Source of the DNA: Eukaryota sp. TZLM1-RC
Taxonomy: Eukaryota > Metamonada: BaSk clade
Assembly: GCA_040285825.1 (NCBI GenBank)
Contig: JAUPSS010000009.1
Span: forward strand, 682,001-746,000
Reading direction: 5' to 3'
Length of the DNA stretch: 64,000 bases
Positions 8,947 through 19,355 of the stretch are shown piece by piece. Under the pieces are notes generated by a model. The model did no database searches. It worked only from the letters and a program-made list of their open reading frames with translations, and was not told the origin of the DNA. Both the position numbers and the translations under genes were made by a program. Each line of letters opens with the position of its first letter. Positions within the stretch are counted from its first letter, which is position 1.

Positions 8947-9726
8947 TTATTTATTGATGGCTTTATCACGGACAGCCATTGCAGCTTGAACTGCCAGACG
9001 ATCAGCCTGCTGATTACCAAAGCACTGGGCATGACCTCTCACCCACTTCCATTGAACAGTTAGTTGCTGATGAATTTGGTCCAATTGCTGCCACAAATCA
9101 CGGTTTTTGACATCAGTTCTGTTGCTGGTTTTCCAATTGTTTCTTTTCCAGCTATGGACCCAAGACTCTATTCCGTTCTTAACGTACTGACTGTCCGTCA
9201 GAAGAACAATCTCGTATTGGGACTGACTAGCTGAAACATGTTGCTTTAAATACTTGAGACCTTCTATACATGCTAGTAACTCCATCTTATTATTGGTGGT
9301 ATCCAAAGAACCAGCATTCAGTTCAGCAAATTTTTGTCCGTTCAACTCAATGTAGACTCCCATACCACCCACATTACTGCCACGCCCCTGATTGTTCAGA
9401 CAAGATCCATCTGTGTAAACAAAGAATTTTTGAATTGGTGATTGCTCAGGAATGTGTAAGAATTCCGGTATTGGTTCGGATATTGCTTCTGGTTTGGGTT
9501 TGGCTATTGGTTCAGATATTGCTTCTGATTTGGGTTTGGTTATTGGTTCGGATATTGCTTCTGATTTGGGTTTGGTTATTGGTTCCTCCTTTATAGGGGG
9601 TTCCTCTTGTGTCTCAGATGTGAATGGAGGAATAAGTGACTCTAATTGACATATCCCATCTTGGAGTTCAGTGGCCTTTAACTTGAGTTGTTGAAGCTGG
9701 CTGCGTAAAGCATCAAGATCAGCCAT
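8947..9726 (-). CDS. Ribonuclease H1-type protein
   Basis: Hydrolyses the RNA strand of RNA/DNA hybrids. The start at 9726 (MADLDALRSQLQQL) is the first in-frame ATG, giving 259 aa; the frame extends upstream only to a TTG. The N-terminus is a short coiled coil in place of the usual hybrid-binding domain. Then come three 12-residue repeats of the type EPITKPKSEAIS. The RNase H domain (about 103-255) has all the catalytic acids: Asp in VYTDGSCLNNQG, Glu in NNKMELLACIEGL, Asp in LLTDSQYVKNGIESW, and Asp in NQQADRLAVQAA; His is in WVRGHAQCFGN. No reverse transcriptase is attached, so this is a host-type gene and not a LINE fragment. It could be cytosolic or nuclear; no targeting peptide is evident. 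Confidence 0.9.
   Translation of the reverse strand: MADLDALRSQLQQLKLKATELQDGICQLESLIPPFTSETQEEPPIKEEPITKPKSEAISEPITKPKSEAISEPIAKPKPEAISEPIPEFLHIPEQSPIQKFFVYTDGSCLNNQGRGSNVGGMGVYIELNGQKFAELNAGSLDTTNNKMELLACIEGLKYLKQHVSASQSQYEIVLLTDSQYVKNGIESWVHSWKRNNWKTSNRTDVKNRDLWQQLDQIHQQLTVQWKWVRGHAQCFGNQQADRLAVQAAMAVRDKAINK
9478..9585 (-). repeat. Three 36-bp in-frame repeats in the RNase H gene
   Basis: Three tandem 36-bp units encode EPITKPKSEAIS twice and then EPIAKPKPEAIS. They form the Pro/Lys/Glu linker between the coiled coil and the catalytic domain. Copy number may vary between strains. Confidence 0.85.
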
Positions 9727-10043
9727 TGAAACAGAGTTAGGGAAAATTTGGGTGGAATGTGATTCTGTGATTTGCAAATTTCACAGATTTCAACCAAATC
9801 CATTTCAGTTTCCCACACAAAATTCTTCTTTTTACACTACTGGATTTGGGTTTGAAGCATGACTTGCTTCTCAACCCTGAAACCGATATACGTACTCTAA
9901 AGAACCATGCAATCGAAGATACTCAAGTCACAACCATTTATACATACTTATGGCTTGACAAGACACAATCAGAAGTGGCTGAGTTCTGTAATATGTGTGT
10001 ATTCGGATTTCTCTAAAATGAGTAACTATTCCAGTCAACAGCG

Positions 10044-10100
10044 AAAATCTCCCGTCATTCCATTTATGGGGTCTCAGTAGGTTGAAGTATTGGTTAGGTT
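10044..10100 (+). other. Conserved non-coding element, copy 1
   Basis: About 57 nt, starting AAAATCTCCCGTCATT and including TCAGTAGGT and TTGGTTAGGTTT, closely matches 56337-56395. No ORF crosses it in a conserved frame. It could be a small RNA or the end of an unknown repeat. Confidence 0.5.
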
Positions 10101-10254
10101 TTAAAATGTGTTTCTTCCTGGAATATCTTCAAAATAAATATGGGAATAACACTGTTTTTAATCCGCAAACCACAGTTTTCATTAACCCCAGTGGACACAA
10201 TTGTAATGTTTAAGTACCGCGAAGGATGACAATTGTGAGATCCTTATACCAGTC

Positions 10255-10325
10255 TGTAATGAGTTATCTTCTGAACTTGAACAACTACCATCCCAAGTTT
10301 GCACCCAATGTTTCTCAAAGCTGGG
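10255..10325 (+). mobile_element. Short LINE family A relic
   Basis: A frame reading NELSSELEQLPSQVCTQCF matches the family A segment ELSCELEKLPPQIWTKCF found at about 24435-24495. Only this scrap remains. The rest of 9727-10559 (the RNase H promoter and a spacer) shows no gene; a 55-codon open stretch near 9856-10017 has no recognisable family. Confidence 0.55.
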
Positions 10326-10559
10326 AGATTACAGAACGTTCGGTTGGCATAGAAAAAATCGACAAAGCTAAATGAACAAGTAGTAAAATAAGTAGTTGAA
10401 AAATCTATTTATATATATACAAAAAATGATAGAGCTACAGATAAAATTGAAAGTCAAAGAACTGCCAAATAAGAAATCTTAGGATAAACAAGTTAATTCA
10501 AGTTAAAACATTTCAACAGCCAACATTTCAATTATTAAAAAAACTTTGAAAAATTCTAC

Positions 10560-12311
10560 TTAGCTGCCTAATTCCGTTGTTAGTAAATCCAAAATGACTC
10601 CATTTGTAAGTTTGTAATAAACCTTTAACAAATTATCAAATTGCTCATAATAATCGAGTAGAATTTGGGATATTAATTGCCAAATTTCATCTGAATGAAA
10701 TTCTAAAGAATTAAAAACTTTTTTCCGCATTGATGAAATCAAATTCTTGAAATTCGAATTAAATTGTTTTCTCACCAATAAGATATCTTCGACAGCAGTC
10801 CCGTGGAAGCAACGAAGTTCAACCGGCTTGGAAATTATGGGAATTAAACTGTTGACGTGATCAACTAGGTCAAAAAGATATCCAAAATAGGAAAGTACAA
10901 GACTTTTAGAGAAACTTTGAGACTCCTTCTCAAGGAGAGATTCCAAATGCTTGAAGTATTTAATCACCACAGCGTTCAATTCCAAATTTTCATCAGTCTC
11001 GTCCAAATTTTCATCACTGATCTCTTTTTTTAAACTAGACACCACAAACGCAAGATTATCAATACGACATTCCTTATTACTCTCAGTAGACTTTAACAAC
11101 CACGAACAAAAGCTATCAAAAATTTTAGTTAAAGCCAAAGAAGCCGTGCCACCTTTGAGGGAAGCAATTGAAAAAACAAGCTTAGAAATCTCCACAGAAG
11201 GAGCAACAACACCATTCTTTCTGGGTGATATTTTGAACGATTTAATAAAACTTGAGTAATCACCTAATGAAGAATTAAATAATTGACTCAACAATAATTG
11301 TGGTTCTGAAAGAAGAGCAGCTACGGCATTCACATCATCTTGGTATTCGGCAATGAACTTTTCAGTGGTTACTAATAAAGAGACAATTGTGGGAATAAGA
11401 GAAATATTGTGTGATGTGTTGGCCTTGTTGGATTCTTTTATTGATATTGACTTGACGTAGTCTGAGAGTGAATTTTTGGCAAATGCAAAGGTGTATAACA
11501 AATTAGAAGTTATGATCTCGTGTGAGCTGTTCTTGAAATATTCAGCTAACCAAACTTGTTCATTAAAAATTTCCCCACACAAAACTCGACAAAATTCCGA
11601 ATATTTCTCAACCAACTCAGCGTGGAAAATATTTGAAAAATTAAAGGATTTAAAAAAAGAACTAATAAAACCAGCTAAATGTTTTGCATAATGATCAACT
11701 ATCGTGTTATAGGAAATGGAATCCACTGAATAGAGTTCGTCAAGAAGAGACTCAAAAGGCTTTAAAAATGAATGGATTTCATCCAAAGAGTTGAAGCTTT
11801 TGAGCTGGTCAAACTGAGTCTTGAAGAAATCACGTATTTTTGAACCAAATGCTGTTCGAAGATTGTTTAATTCATCATAAAATTCCTGGACTGTCCGCAC
11901 ATTTTCCATTGGTTGTGGTGGTTTCCATTGAAGCAGCTGTTTGAGCAACTGCATCCTCTCAATAACCTCTAGCCTTCCGCTTTCTTGTTGGAGCTTGGTG
12001 ATGTTAAGTGAGGTGGCGAGGGATCGAAGGCTGGGCGGTATGGCTGTATCAGACATGAAGCGGTTGAGAAAGTAGAGTATACGTTGGGAGTTTTCACGTT
12101 CAATGGAAGCTGTTTTGATGGTTTGAATATTGGAATTGTCATTTTGATCGTTGTTGAAGAGGCTTTCTTTGGAGAAGTACTCGTTGGCACGGCGAGATAG
12201 CTCATTGTGTATAGCATCGACTTCATTAAACAATGATTGAATTTTAGAAAACTTCTCATGCTTGTTGCGCATTTCTTCAATGATAGCGCTCTCAGAAAGC
12301 AAGGAGCTCAT
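10560..12311 (-). CDS. Large helical protein, probably exocyst Sec3-like tethering subunit
   Basis: Minus-strand gene of 583 aa from the first in-frame ATG at 12311 (MSSLLSESAIIEEM); the open frame beyond it only reaches a TTG. It is almost entirely helical, with no membrane segment. An N-terminal heptad region is followed by blocks such as MENVRTVQEFYDELNNLRTA, KIRDFFKTQFDQLKS and ELVEKYSEFCRVLCGEIFNE plus VWLAEYF. Their spacing resembles the C-terminal half of exocyst Sec3/EXOC1, where a V-x-E segment precedes a helix bundle. The exocyst tethers secretory vesicles to the plasma membrane. The similarity is weak by eye, and another rod-like tether subunit is possible. It is divergent from NAD kinase, with 85 bp between starts. 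Confidence 0.5.
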   Translation of the reverse strand: MSSLLSESAIIEEMRNKHEKFSKIQSLFNEVDAIHNELSRRANEYFSKESLFNNDQNDNSNIQTIKTASIERENSQRILYFLNRFMSDTAIPPSLRSLATSLNITKLQQESGRLEVIERMQLLKQLLQWKPPQPMENVRTVQEFYDELNNLRTAFGSKIRDFFKTQFDQLKSFNSLDEIHSFLKPFESLLDELYSVDSISYNTIVDHYAKHLAGFISSFFKSFNFSNIFHAELVEKYSEFCRVLCGEIFNEQVWLAEYFKNSSHEIITSNLLYTFAFAKNSLSDYVKSISIKESNKANTSHNISLIPTIVSLLVTTEKFIAEYQDDVNAVAALLSEPQLLLSQLFNSSLGDYSSFIKSFKISPRKNGVVAPSVEISKLVFSIASLKGGTASLALTKIFDSFCSWLLKSTESNKECRIDNLAFVVSSLKKEISDENLDETDENLELNAVVIKYFKHLESLLEKESQSFSKSLVLSYFGYLFDLVDHVNSLIPIISKPVELRCFHGTAVEDILLVRKQFNSNFKNLISSMRKKVFNSLEFHSDEIWQLISQILLDYYEQFDNLLKVYYKLTNGVILDLLTTELGS

Positions 12312-12396
12312 GATGAAAAGAAATGGACAAGGGATTAATGTGGATTTCAATCTAAATGTTCACAATTCTCAGCATCCTTGACCTTTCTTCTTCAGT

Positions 12397-13347
12397 ATGA
12401 GTGCAGTTTTCCACTGGGAAAACATGCCTAAATTTGCACTCGTGATATCCAAAAAAGATGAACCTTCAGAAAGTGCTGCTGTCCATATTGCTTCTTTTCT
12501 ACACAGCAGAAGTGTTCACATAATTCTGGAATCTCACCTATGTCAATTAGCGACCTTTCCAGTGACACCTTTAAATTCTTCTCGTCTTAATCATATAGAT
12601 TTTGTTGTGACTGTAGGGGGAGATGGTACTGTCATTCACGCAGCCCAGTACTTCCCTAATCGCAAACCTCCGTTGATCGCCTTTAATGCGGGGTCTTTAG
12701 GTTTTCTTACACCCTTTCTTATTGAAGACTTTCCCAGTGCCCTGAGTAAGGTACTTCAAGGAGGGTTCTGTACAACATTAAGACATTCCCTTGAATGCTA
12801 CCGAATCACTGATGCAGGACGACAGTATTTTTTTTCATTAAACGAGGTGGCAATAGAAAGAAGCCACAATTCTTCACTTACCTCATGGTCTGGAGCGTCA
12901 TCTATTCTCCAACGGCAACCGATTTTTGACTGTTACTGCAATGATTTGCTAATCACATCAGTAGTTGCCGATGGAGTTCTGCTTGCTACTTCTACTGGTT
13001 CCACGGCTTACTCCCTATCTGCTGGTGGTAGCTGTGTTCATCCTGCTGTGCCGGCAATTCTACTGACACCTATATGTCCCCAAAGTAAGTGTTTCAAATC
13101 TATCACATTACCAGGGTCTTCTGTGGTCAAGATCAAAATTCGAAATTTGTCCTCACGTTTTGATCGTATTTCAATCTATTTTGATGGGAGATCAGGAAGT
13201 ACAATTGGTGCAGGGGATTCGGTGGAAGTATGTATATCTAATCATCCATTGTTGACTGTCTGTAGGGAAACTCAGACAGTTGATTGGTTTGAGAGTCTGA
13301 GAGATAGTTTGAATTGGAATAAGAGAATTGTACAAAAAAGTAAATAA
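12397..13347 (+). CDS. NADK: NAD kinase
   Basis: Phosphorylates NAD to NADP. The protein has 316 aa and no intron. Signatures in order: GGDGTVIHA (residues 74-82), FNAGSLGFLTPF, LNEVAIERS (about 148), ATSTGSTAYSLSAGGS (about 197-212) and VHPAVPAILLTPICP. The NADK fold is otherwise typical, and the N-terminus (MSAVFHWENMPKFALVISKK) begins almost directly at the first strand, so there is no regulatory extension as in animal enzymes. No organelle targeting sequence is evident, so it is presumably cytosolic. It shares an 85-bp intergenic region with the Sec3-like gene. Confidence 0.95.
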   Translation: MSAVFHWENMPKFALVISKKDEPSESAAVHIASFLHSRSVHIILESHLCQLATFPVTPLNSSRLNHIDFVVTVGGDGTVIHAAQYFPNRKPPLIAFNAGSLGFLTPFLIEDFPSALSKVLQGGFCTTLRHSLECYRITDAGRQYFFSLNEVAIERSHNSSLTSWSGASSILQRQPIFDCYCNDLLITSVVADGVLLATSTGSTAYSLSAGGSCVHPAVPAILLTPICPQSKCFKSITLPGSSVVKIKIRNLSSRFDRISIYFDGRSGSTIGAGDSVEVCISNHPLLTVCRETQTVDWFESLRDSLNWNKRIVQKSK

Positions 13348-13560
13348 AATTGTATATATTGATTGATTAATTCTTTAACTTTGAAATAGTTGAAAAATTG
13401 TATTCAGATGAGTGTTGATTTGTCTTTATACGTACTGTATATTGATCATTTACACAAGTTTTTTTACCGAAAAGTCAGTGTTGTGATTAATAATGATGTT
13501 TTAATAAAACGCTAATGAATTAATTATTAAATTTTAGAAAACACACAGCAACAACTTCAT

Positions 13561-13974
13561 TCAATTAACTAGCCGAAACACATCATTAGTTAAAAACCAT
13601 TGATTCTTCCCTGGACTAGTCAAATGAAACATCTGCCGGAACTTGATTGGTTGGTCTGAATTCTTGTTAGCGATAATGTTTCCTGATACCATGATGAAGA
13701 TACCATTGGTGGTGGATGGTTGACAATCTATATACATATTATCAACGTTGTGCTCAACGGTTTCAAAGCTTAGTCCGTTTGTGAGTTGCTTTATTATGTT
13801 TGTTGTTCCATGATAATGCTTGCCTTCAAAAGTAAGCATAGATTCATCACACTGCAGTGAGTATTAGAGGACATGACAAACATAAAAAGAAGAAAGTTGC
13901 TGTCTGTCTGAATCAAAGATCTTGTAGTATTGTTTGACGAAAGCACGTCCGATTTCTTCAAAAGAAGCTGACAT
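13561..13974 (-). CDS. NUTF2: Nuclear transport factor 2 (copy 1), one 30-nt intron
   Basis: NTF2 carries Ran-GDP back into the nucleus. Exon 1 is 13882-13974 (MSASFEEIGRAFVKQYYK..., 31 codons), the intron is 13852-13881 (gtttgt...ctcactgcag, 30 nt) and exon 2 is 13561-13851. The product is 127 aa, the normal NTF2 size, ending NQWFLTNDVFRLVN as in the family. Without splicing the exons lie in different frames around an in-frame stop. The intron sits at exactly the same codon boundary as in copy 2 (29415-29819). The two proteins are clear paralogues but well diverged, so the duplication is not recent. Confidence 0.93.
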
Positions 13975-14229
13975 CGGTTCTTAGTTAGCTTAGTAAGTTA
14001 ATGTAATAATGGATAAGATGAGGAAATTTGGATTTTTTAATTTTTTTATATAAACCTAGTTTTTTCTACACATAAGAAACAAAATTCTCCACGCCAACTC
14101 TTGATAAATCCTTATACAGCTTGGACATCATTAAATTTAAGTACTTGGGAACACTTCTGTACAAAGCAAAAAGATACGATTCTTCCATAAATTCCCAGTA
14201 AAATTCTTACCACTTGAACGACATTAATT

Positions 14230-15480
14230 ACCAAAATCATTGAGAAAATTCAAGGCAGACTGTCCAATGTTGCCAAAAATCGAAAAGGCAAAAGGAACAA
14301 ACAAAACTTCGAGTAAAGATTCTTATTTAAATCATTTAATATCTCAGTATATTTGTCTCTTTACCAATCCTCAGCCTTATTTAAATGACCATTATAACTA
14401 AGTAAAACATCATTACGATAAATAAAAGCAAAGGGATCAACTGTATTAAAATCAACAACAACTTGAGAGGAATCCACAAAAGGAGCAATTAAATCACCTC
14501 GACGTGAATTAAACAGATTATTATCGCTATTATGCTTCAACAATAATTCTACTTTGCAACTAAAATTGTAACACTTAAACATCTGATATGTCACATCACG
14601 AACGGCATTATGAAGAACTGACCGATATTGAAGAAATTTCATACAACTGACAATATGATGGAAATTGGCAGTAGGTTTTTCGTTACAAATACAATCAGAA
14701 TTATCCAAAAGACCACTTGGATACAGCCCTAATCTCAAACGCATGTTTTGTTTCCAAGCTGCTTTTGTTAGGTGAAGACCAAATTGCCTTGGTTGTTGAA
14801 ATATTAAACAAGTGCAATTCTGGATGTCTGATAAAAAGGCAGCAAAGACAAGATTATTAATCTTAGTCACACTAAGTCGTTTAGAGATATCCATGTCTTC
14901 AAACCCAATTAAAACAGACTGCTGTAATTTCACAACAGCAAGATGAACATTGGTAAAAGATCTCGAAGGTACAGAAGGCAAACTTGAAGGAAAACACTTA
15001 TTCCACATATCAACAGGTAGTTTTTGTACCATGTTTTCAAGAGAAATTAATACTGTATGTGATTCATTCAAAGGAATATGATCAAACCAAAATTTCCACT
15101 CAAAAAGAAAATTTTTCATACCACCAATAAAAGCACTTTTGCATAAATACTGTGCTTTTGAAAAACCAACTCTTTTTAATTTATTAAAAAACTTATGAAG
15201 ATCTAAATAATCCATCTCTCCCATAACACACCAACTAGATACAACTCTCTCATAGTGGGATCCAAGAAAAAGCACAGCATCAGAATCCGTCTTCAACATC
15301 CCCTCAAAAATAGAAAACACAATGATGGTGATGTTTACAATCATTTCAAAATCTGCCAAAAATGTATAGCCGTTGTAACAAGTGAACCCAAAAGAGAAAA
15401 TACAAATGGATACAAATTGTATTACATGCTATTGACTGGACAATTTAAATAAAGGTTCAATGTATTTATTGATTTTAAAA
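14230..15480 (-). mobile_element. Chimeric LINE relics: family A tail joined to a second LINE fragment
   Basis: Read on the minus strand, 15480-15215 is a family A 3' end (FSIFEGMLK, LGSHYERVVSSW, GEMDYLD). It runs directly into a different LINE body (SKAQYLCKSAFIGGMKNF, MWNKCFPSSLPSVPSRS, a C-x-C...H....C knuckle near 14650, and RRGDLIAPFVDSSQVVVDF of the endonuclease region). The two pieces share one open frame (14361-15359), which is not a host gene. The rest of the second LINE, frameshifted, continues to about 14230. Between 13975 and 14230 I see only the NTF2 promoter. Confidence 0.8.
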
Positions 15481-16960
15481 TTTTCAGCATTTGAAGAGGA
15501 TTATGAATTTTAGAATTAGCAAGCTTTCTATTTGACACATTACATCCACTAAAATGAAGGTTCCATCTAATGCTGGTAATATGACATTATTCTTATGAAA
15601 ATCATCTTTAGCATCCAACGGATCCAAAAAAGATTCAATTTTATGAGATTTACACATACACTATAATTGGTCTTTGACAGCATCATGAACCTTGCTTCCA
15701 AAAGTAGTGCAATGTTTACAATTTAACAAATGAGTAATTGTAATTTTTCTTTTTAAATTTTGATTAATTTATTCTAATATTTACAGTCTCAAAATCAGTA
15801 TCTTCATTGTAACTTTTCAAGAACATTTGTAAATTGAATTATGAAGTAATCTATCGGACCAGATAAAGGAACGAAGTCTTATATCCATAATCCAGTCAAT
15901 AATCAGTAAGAGAGTGCCATAAACATGAAAAATGGTTGTTACTAAAGCAGAAAACGTACTATCACACAAATCTTGTAAAAAATTCTTTCAGGATTTTTTC
16001 TTAGTCAAGCACAGTCTAATGTCAAGTTCCAAGCTTTCAAAAATCTTTGACAATTTTTCCTGAAGTTTTTTGCAATGAAAATGCAAACTAAAAAGAGGCC
16101 GGCCCGAAATTTCTTGAATTCATTGGCGAAATATTGCCAGATATGGGGTGGCAAGCTCGCAAATTCGGAAAATAACTTCTACCAATATAGACTGGTATTC
16201 GTATAAGTTAATTGAGAATTTTAAAGAAATCTGCGAGCAATTCGATATATAAATTTTTTTTCTTCCAATGATAGGTCCAAATAGAAAACTTTCTAAATCA
16301 AACACCTCGAAAATCTGCAGAAAATGACTGATTTTTCAACACTCTTGGAGTTTCATCCAATAGTTCTGCAACGAAGTCTGTCCTCAATGAAGTAAAGAAT
16401 CGAGGAAAATGCATTGAAAATGCAAACAAAAATTGAATCAAGTTCAATTTTCATTGTTTGCAAAAAAAGTTTGTATTTAATTCAGAATTTGAGGCACATT
16501 TATTAACCAACAATTATGAAATTTAAAAGCCTCACTATCATCATTGTTAAAAGGGACAACAGAATCATTCATCACAATATCCTGAGCAGAAGAACTTATC
16601 AGAAGGCATTTGTTCGCATTGAGAGGAAGCCCAATTTTTTATATGAAACTGTTATTTGTTGAGCTACCAGTTGAAGCAAATCAAATGATCCAATCACAGA
16701 AATATTTTCTATATTAGCAACTATTTTGAGAAAACGGTATTTTTGCTTGATAATGTCTTAAGTTTAGTGAATAGCCAAATAGAACAAAAGAAGGCCTAAA
16801 TGATCACATTGTTTCACACCAGAAAATACTTTTAAAACAGATAAATAGAAAATTAAGTCCGAGTCTTTACCATAAAAGCGATAGAAAAATCTGGAAAACT
16901 TAGAAAAATCAACCAAAAACATAAAACCTTCACTTATCAAATAACATTCGCTGGCAAGAC
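15481..16960 (-). mobile_element. Heavily decayed LINE family A
   Basis: No frame is open, but recognisable scraps occur in the right order on the minus strand. Reverse transcriptase motif B resembles GVKQCDHLGLLLFYLAIH (near 16790). The LPPHIWQYF / RKNCQRFLKAWNL region is near 16030-16150, the RLRSFIWSD-like segment near 15850, and the knuckle region (LLNCKHCTTFGSKVHDAV-like) near 15700. This is an old insertion. Confidence 0.65.
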
Positions 16961-17367
16961 TGATTTGTCATCAACAATTATTATATGTCTTGAAGCTACC
17001 GTATGCGTAATGTTTCAGCAAAACATAACATAATTGTAATCAATATCATTAGGAAAAGGAGATGCCTCATGGGAGTTGATCTCAGGTTTAATTCTTATTG
17101 TCTTTGGCGTAAAGAGATTCACTTTTCAGTTAATCAAATACGTTGCCATCTGATGTTGTTCATTCTTCGTCATAATATTATGTACCCCCTTCTTATTTAT
17201 TTAAAACACTTGTTGAACAGCAAATGATTCATTACTTAAAATCTTTGTGGTTGTTCAAGCAATGTTGTGAAGTTACTCTACCAAGTAAGCTGAACAAAGG
17301 TCATAAGGTTAAATTAAAACTTTAGATTCATAAACTACAGTTCTTTTTATACAAAACCACCTGCATC
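16961..17367. other. Promoter region of importin alpha; nothing else recognised
   Basis: AT-rich spacer between the LINE relic and the importin alpha start. A 74-codon open frame (17003-17227) has no recognisable features and is probably chance. Confidence 0.4.
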
Positions 17368-18843
17368 ATGTTTGGTGATCGACAATCTGCCAAAACCACT
17401 TTCCGTAATGGACAAGATCTAGAGAAGCGTGTTACAGCATCTCGAATGTCTTCGAGACTCAGAAAACAAGAACTACTTGCAGCAAAAAGACGCTTAATTC
17501 CTTCAAAACCAGCAAATGAGGCTCTGCTTGAACAAGCCACTGATATTGTACTCAGCGTGAAGGCTGCTTCTATAGCGACTATACGCGAGCCACTCAGAAG
17601 ATTGCGTGATCTGCTTTCATCAGGGGAAGAGACTGCAATCGCTCAGACAGTTAATGCAGGATTAATTATGAAATTGGCAACTGTTCTTGAAAACAGTGAG
17701 ACTGCCATTCAATTGGATATCCTGTGGTGTTTTACTAGTATGTAATTTCCATCAATTGTTACCCCATATATTGCCGCTGGGCCAACTATCTATGCGAAGG
17801 AGCTCCTTAAACTAGTTCCTACGCTATATTTGTTTTTGTCTTCAAATAACCCATTAATACAAGAGCAAATTATCTGGTGCTTTGGTAATCTTGCAGGTGA
17901 TTCTTTAGAATTCCAAGAGATACTCCGACATCATGATGTACCTGAAGCTGTACTGAAAACTTTACCAGAAGAGGCTAAGGATGCTGAAGCCAAATTGTCT
18001 GATGCACTTTCAGATTTCCGGAAAACTGTTATATGGACTCTTGCAAACTTATGCAGGGGTCCCTTCCCAGACGATTTCGATCCTTTTGTTGCCAGCATAC
18101 CATATACCATCGCCGCATTGATGGATTCCAACTCTACAATCGATGCTGCATGGATGTTATGCTATGTAACATCACATCATGTAGACGAAGATATCTTCCA
18201 ACAACTGTCTACCAAGAAACTTCTTGGCTTTGTATTTGAAATCCTGGGGAAGAATGTTATTTCAGATTCCTCAGTTTCTCTTCCTCTACTTCGCTTGCTC
18301 GGGAATCTGATCGCGGGACCTGACCCTTATGCTGAAGCTGTAGTCAATTTTAATCCCACTGTTTGCATATCGTTGCTTCTCACAGTTCTGACTGACAGTG
18401 GAGATGATCGATGTAAGACAGAAGCGTGTTTCGTTCTTGGGAACATTTCTGGCACACAGACTGTTGCCCACCAGCTAGTGAAACCAGAAGTCATCAACGT
18501 ATTGAGCACAGTTTTTAGCTCTGGAGGGTTCAATTTCGATATGAAAAGAGAAGCAGCTGCAGTTATTTCTAACCTTTGTTTTGTAGATCCAAGTTTCATG
18601 CTGAATAGCAACATTTTAACATTTTTCCCACAGCTTTTAAAAACACATGATACTCAAATGCATTCCATTGTTGTGGGGGGCATTTCTGGAATATTGGGCA
18701 GACTGGGTGAAGATGCGGCCCCATCATTAGTTGATCAAGGAGTCTTTGCTGCATTGAACTTCTTGGCTGAATCACTTGATAGTAATATGGCAGCTCAAGC
18801 TGGTTTGTTAGTAGATCGATATTTTGATAGTTTTTTAGAGTAG
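17368..18843 (+). CDS. KPNA: Importin alpha, with a 30-nt intron ending in AT
   Basis: The adaptor that binds classical nuclear localisation signals and importin beta. An Arg/Lys-rich importin-beta-binding N-terminus (residues 1-50, with RMSSRLRKQELLAAKRRL) is followed by armadillo repeats, recognisable by WCFGNLAGDS, VIWTLANLCRG, LRLLGNLIAGPD and ACFVLGNISGT. Exon 1 is 17368-17737 and exon 2 is 17768-18843. Joining them restores the family's T-N-I-A-A-G and gives 481 aa. The removed 30 nt (17738-17767) begin GTATGT and carry the window's branch motif at the usual spacing, but end CCCCAT, not AG. This is either a non-canonical intron, an allele or a sequence error. The last armadillo repeats appear shortened compared with the usual 520-530 aa. 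Confidence 0.92.
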
Positions 18844-19355
18844 TGTGTGATTCATTTTTCCCGACTTGTGCATACGTAAAAACCTTCACCAAACCGTTTT
18901 TTTGCAGGCAAAATTCAAGATTTGATATCAATTTCCTCATTTTTTTGACTTTTTTTCGCAATTTCAGAGCTTAAAGAATGCAGTAATGTGAACCCCCCAA
19001 ATCTTCCACTTAAATAAATAAAAAAAATTAGTTCTTCGTTATACTTCAACTTCAAAATTAAATCACCCCAGAAACAAATTAACAAAAGTTTTGCTTTTGT
19101 TGTCATTTGGAGATATAGACATTACACTGCAATTCTTGTTTAACTAATCCCTCCATCGCGTTAGTGAGCAAACTGGCTCAAGCCCTTACTAAAGTTACAG
19201 GGCTCAAAAAGGAAAATCTGTCTATCAAATCACCTACACCGTTTACCTTAATTAGTGTGAGTGGCATTAATTGGGGTAAATGGTGTAGTGCTTGCTGGTG
19301 GCTCAAAATGAAAAATCGAAATTTGATTTTCCAAGACTTCTCCTCCTCCCCACAA
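18844..19355. other. Intergenic region with a long hairpin before adenosine kinase
   Basis: The first part is the importin alpha 3' region and is AT-rich. From about 19164 a GTG-initiated frame stays open into adenosine kinase, but its product resembles nothing in the kinase family and contains the hairpin at 19234-19288. I treat it as untranslated leader or promoter. Confidence 0.5.
19234..19288 (+). other. 24-bp hairpin with four G-U pairs, 67 nt upstream of the ADK start
   Basis: Arms 19234-19257 and 19265-19288 pair along all 24 positions if transcribed: 20 Watson-Crick and four G-U pairs, closed by a 7-nt loop (TGAGTGG). The left arm begins CTACACCG and the right arm ends GGTGTAG. It may be a structured 5' leader, a hairpin RNA precursor or a tiny inverted-repeat element. 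Confidence 0.65.

Noticed and set aside
9270-9649. Plus-strand repetitive ORFs opposite the RNase H linker
   Set aside because: They are antisense shadows of the 36-bp repeats.
14361-15359. A 332-aa host protein
   Set aside because: The frame joins the end of one LINE to the middle of another; both halves match other LINE copies in the window.
19164-19355. A 64-residue N-terminal extension of adenosine kinase
   Set aside because: It starts at GTG, resembles nothing in the family and contains a long inverted repeat; the ATG at 19356 gives the canonical start.
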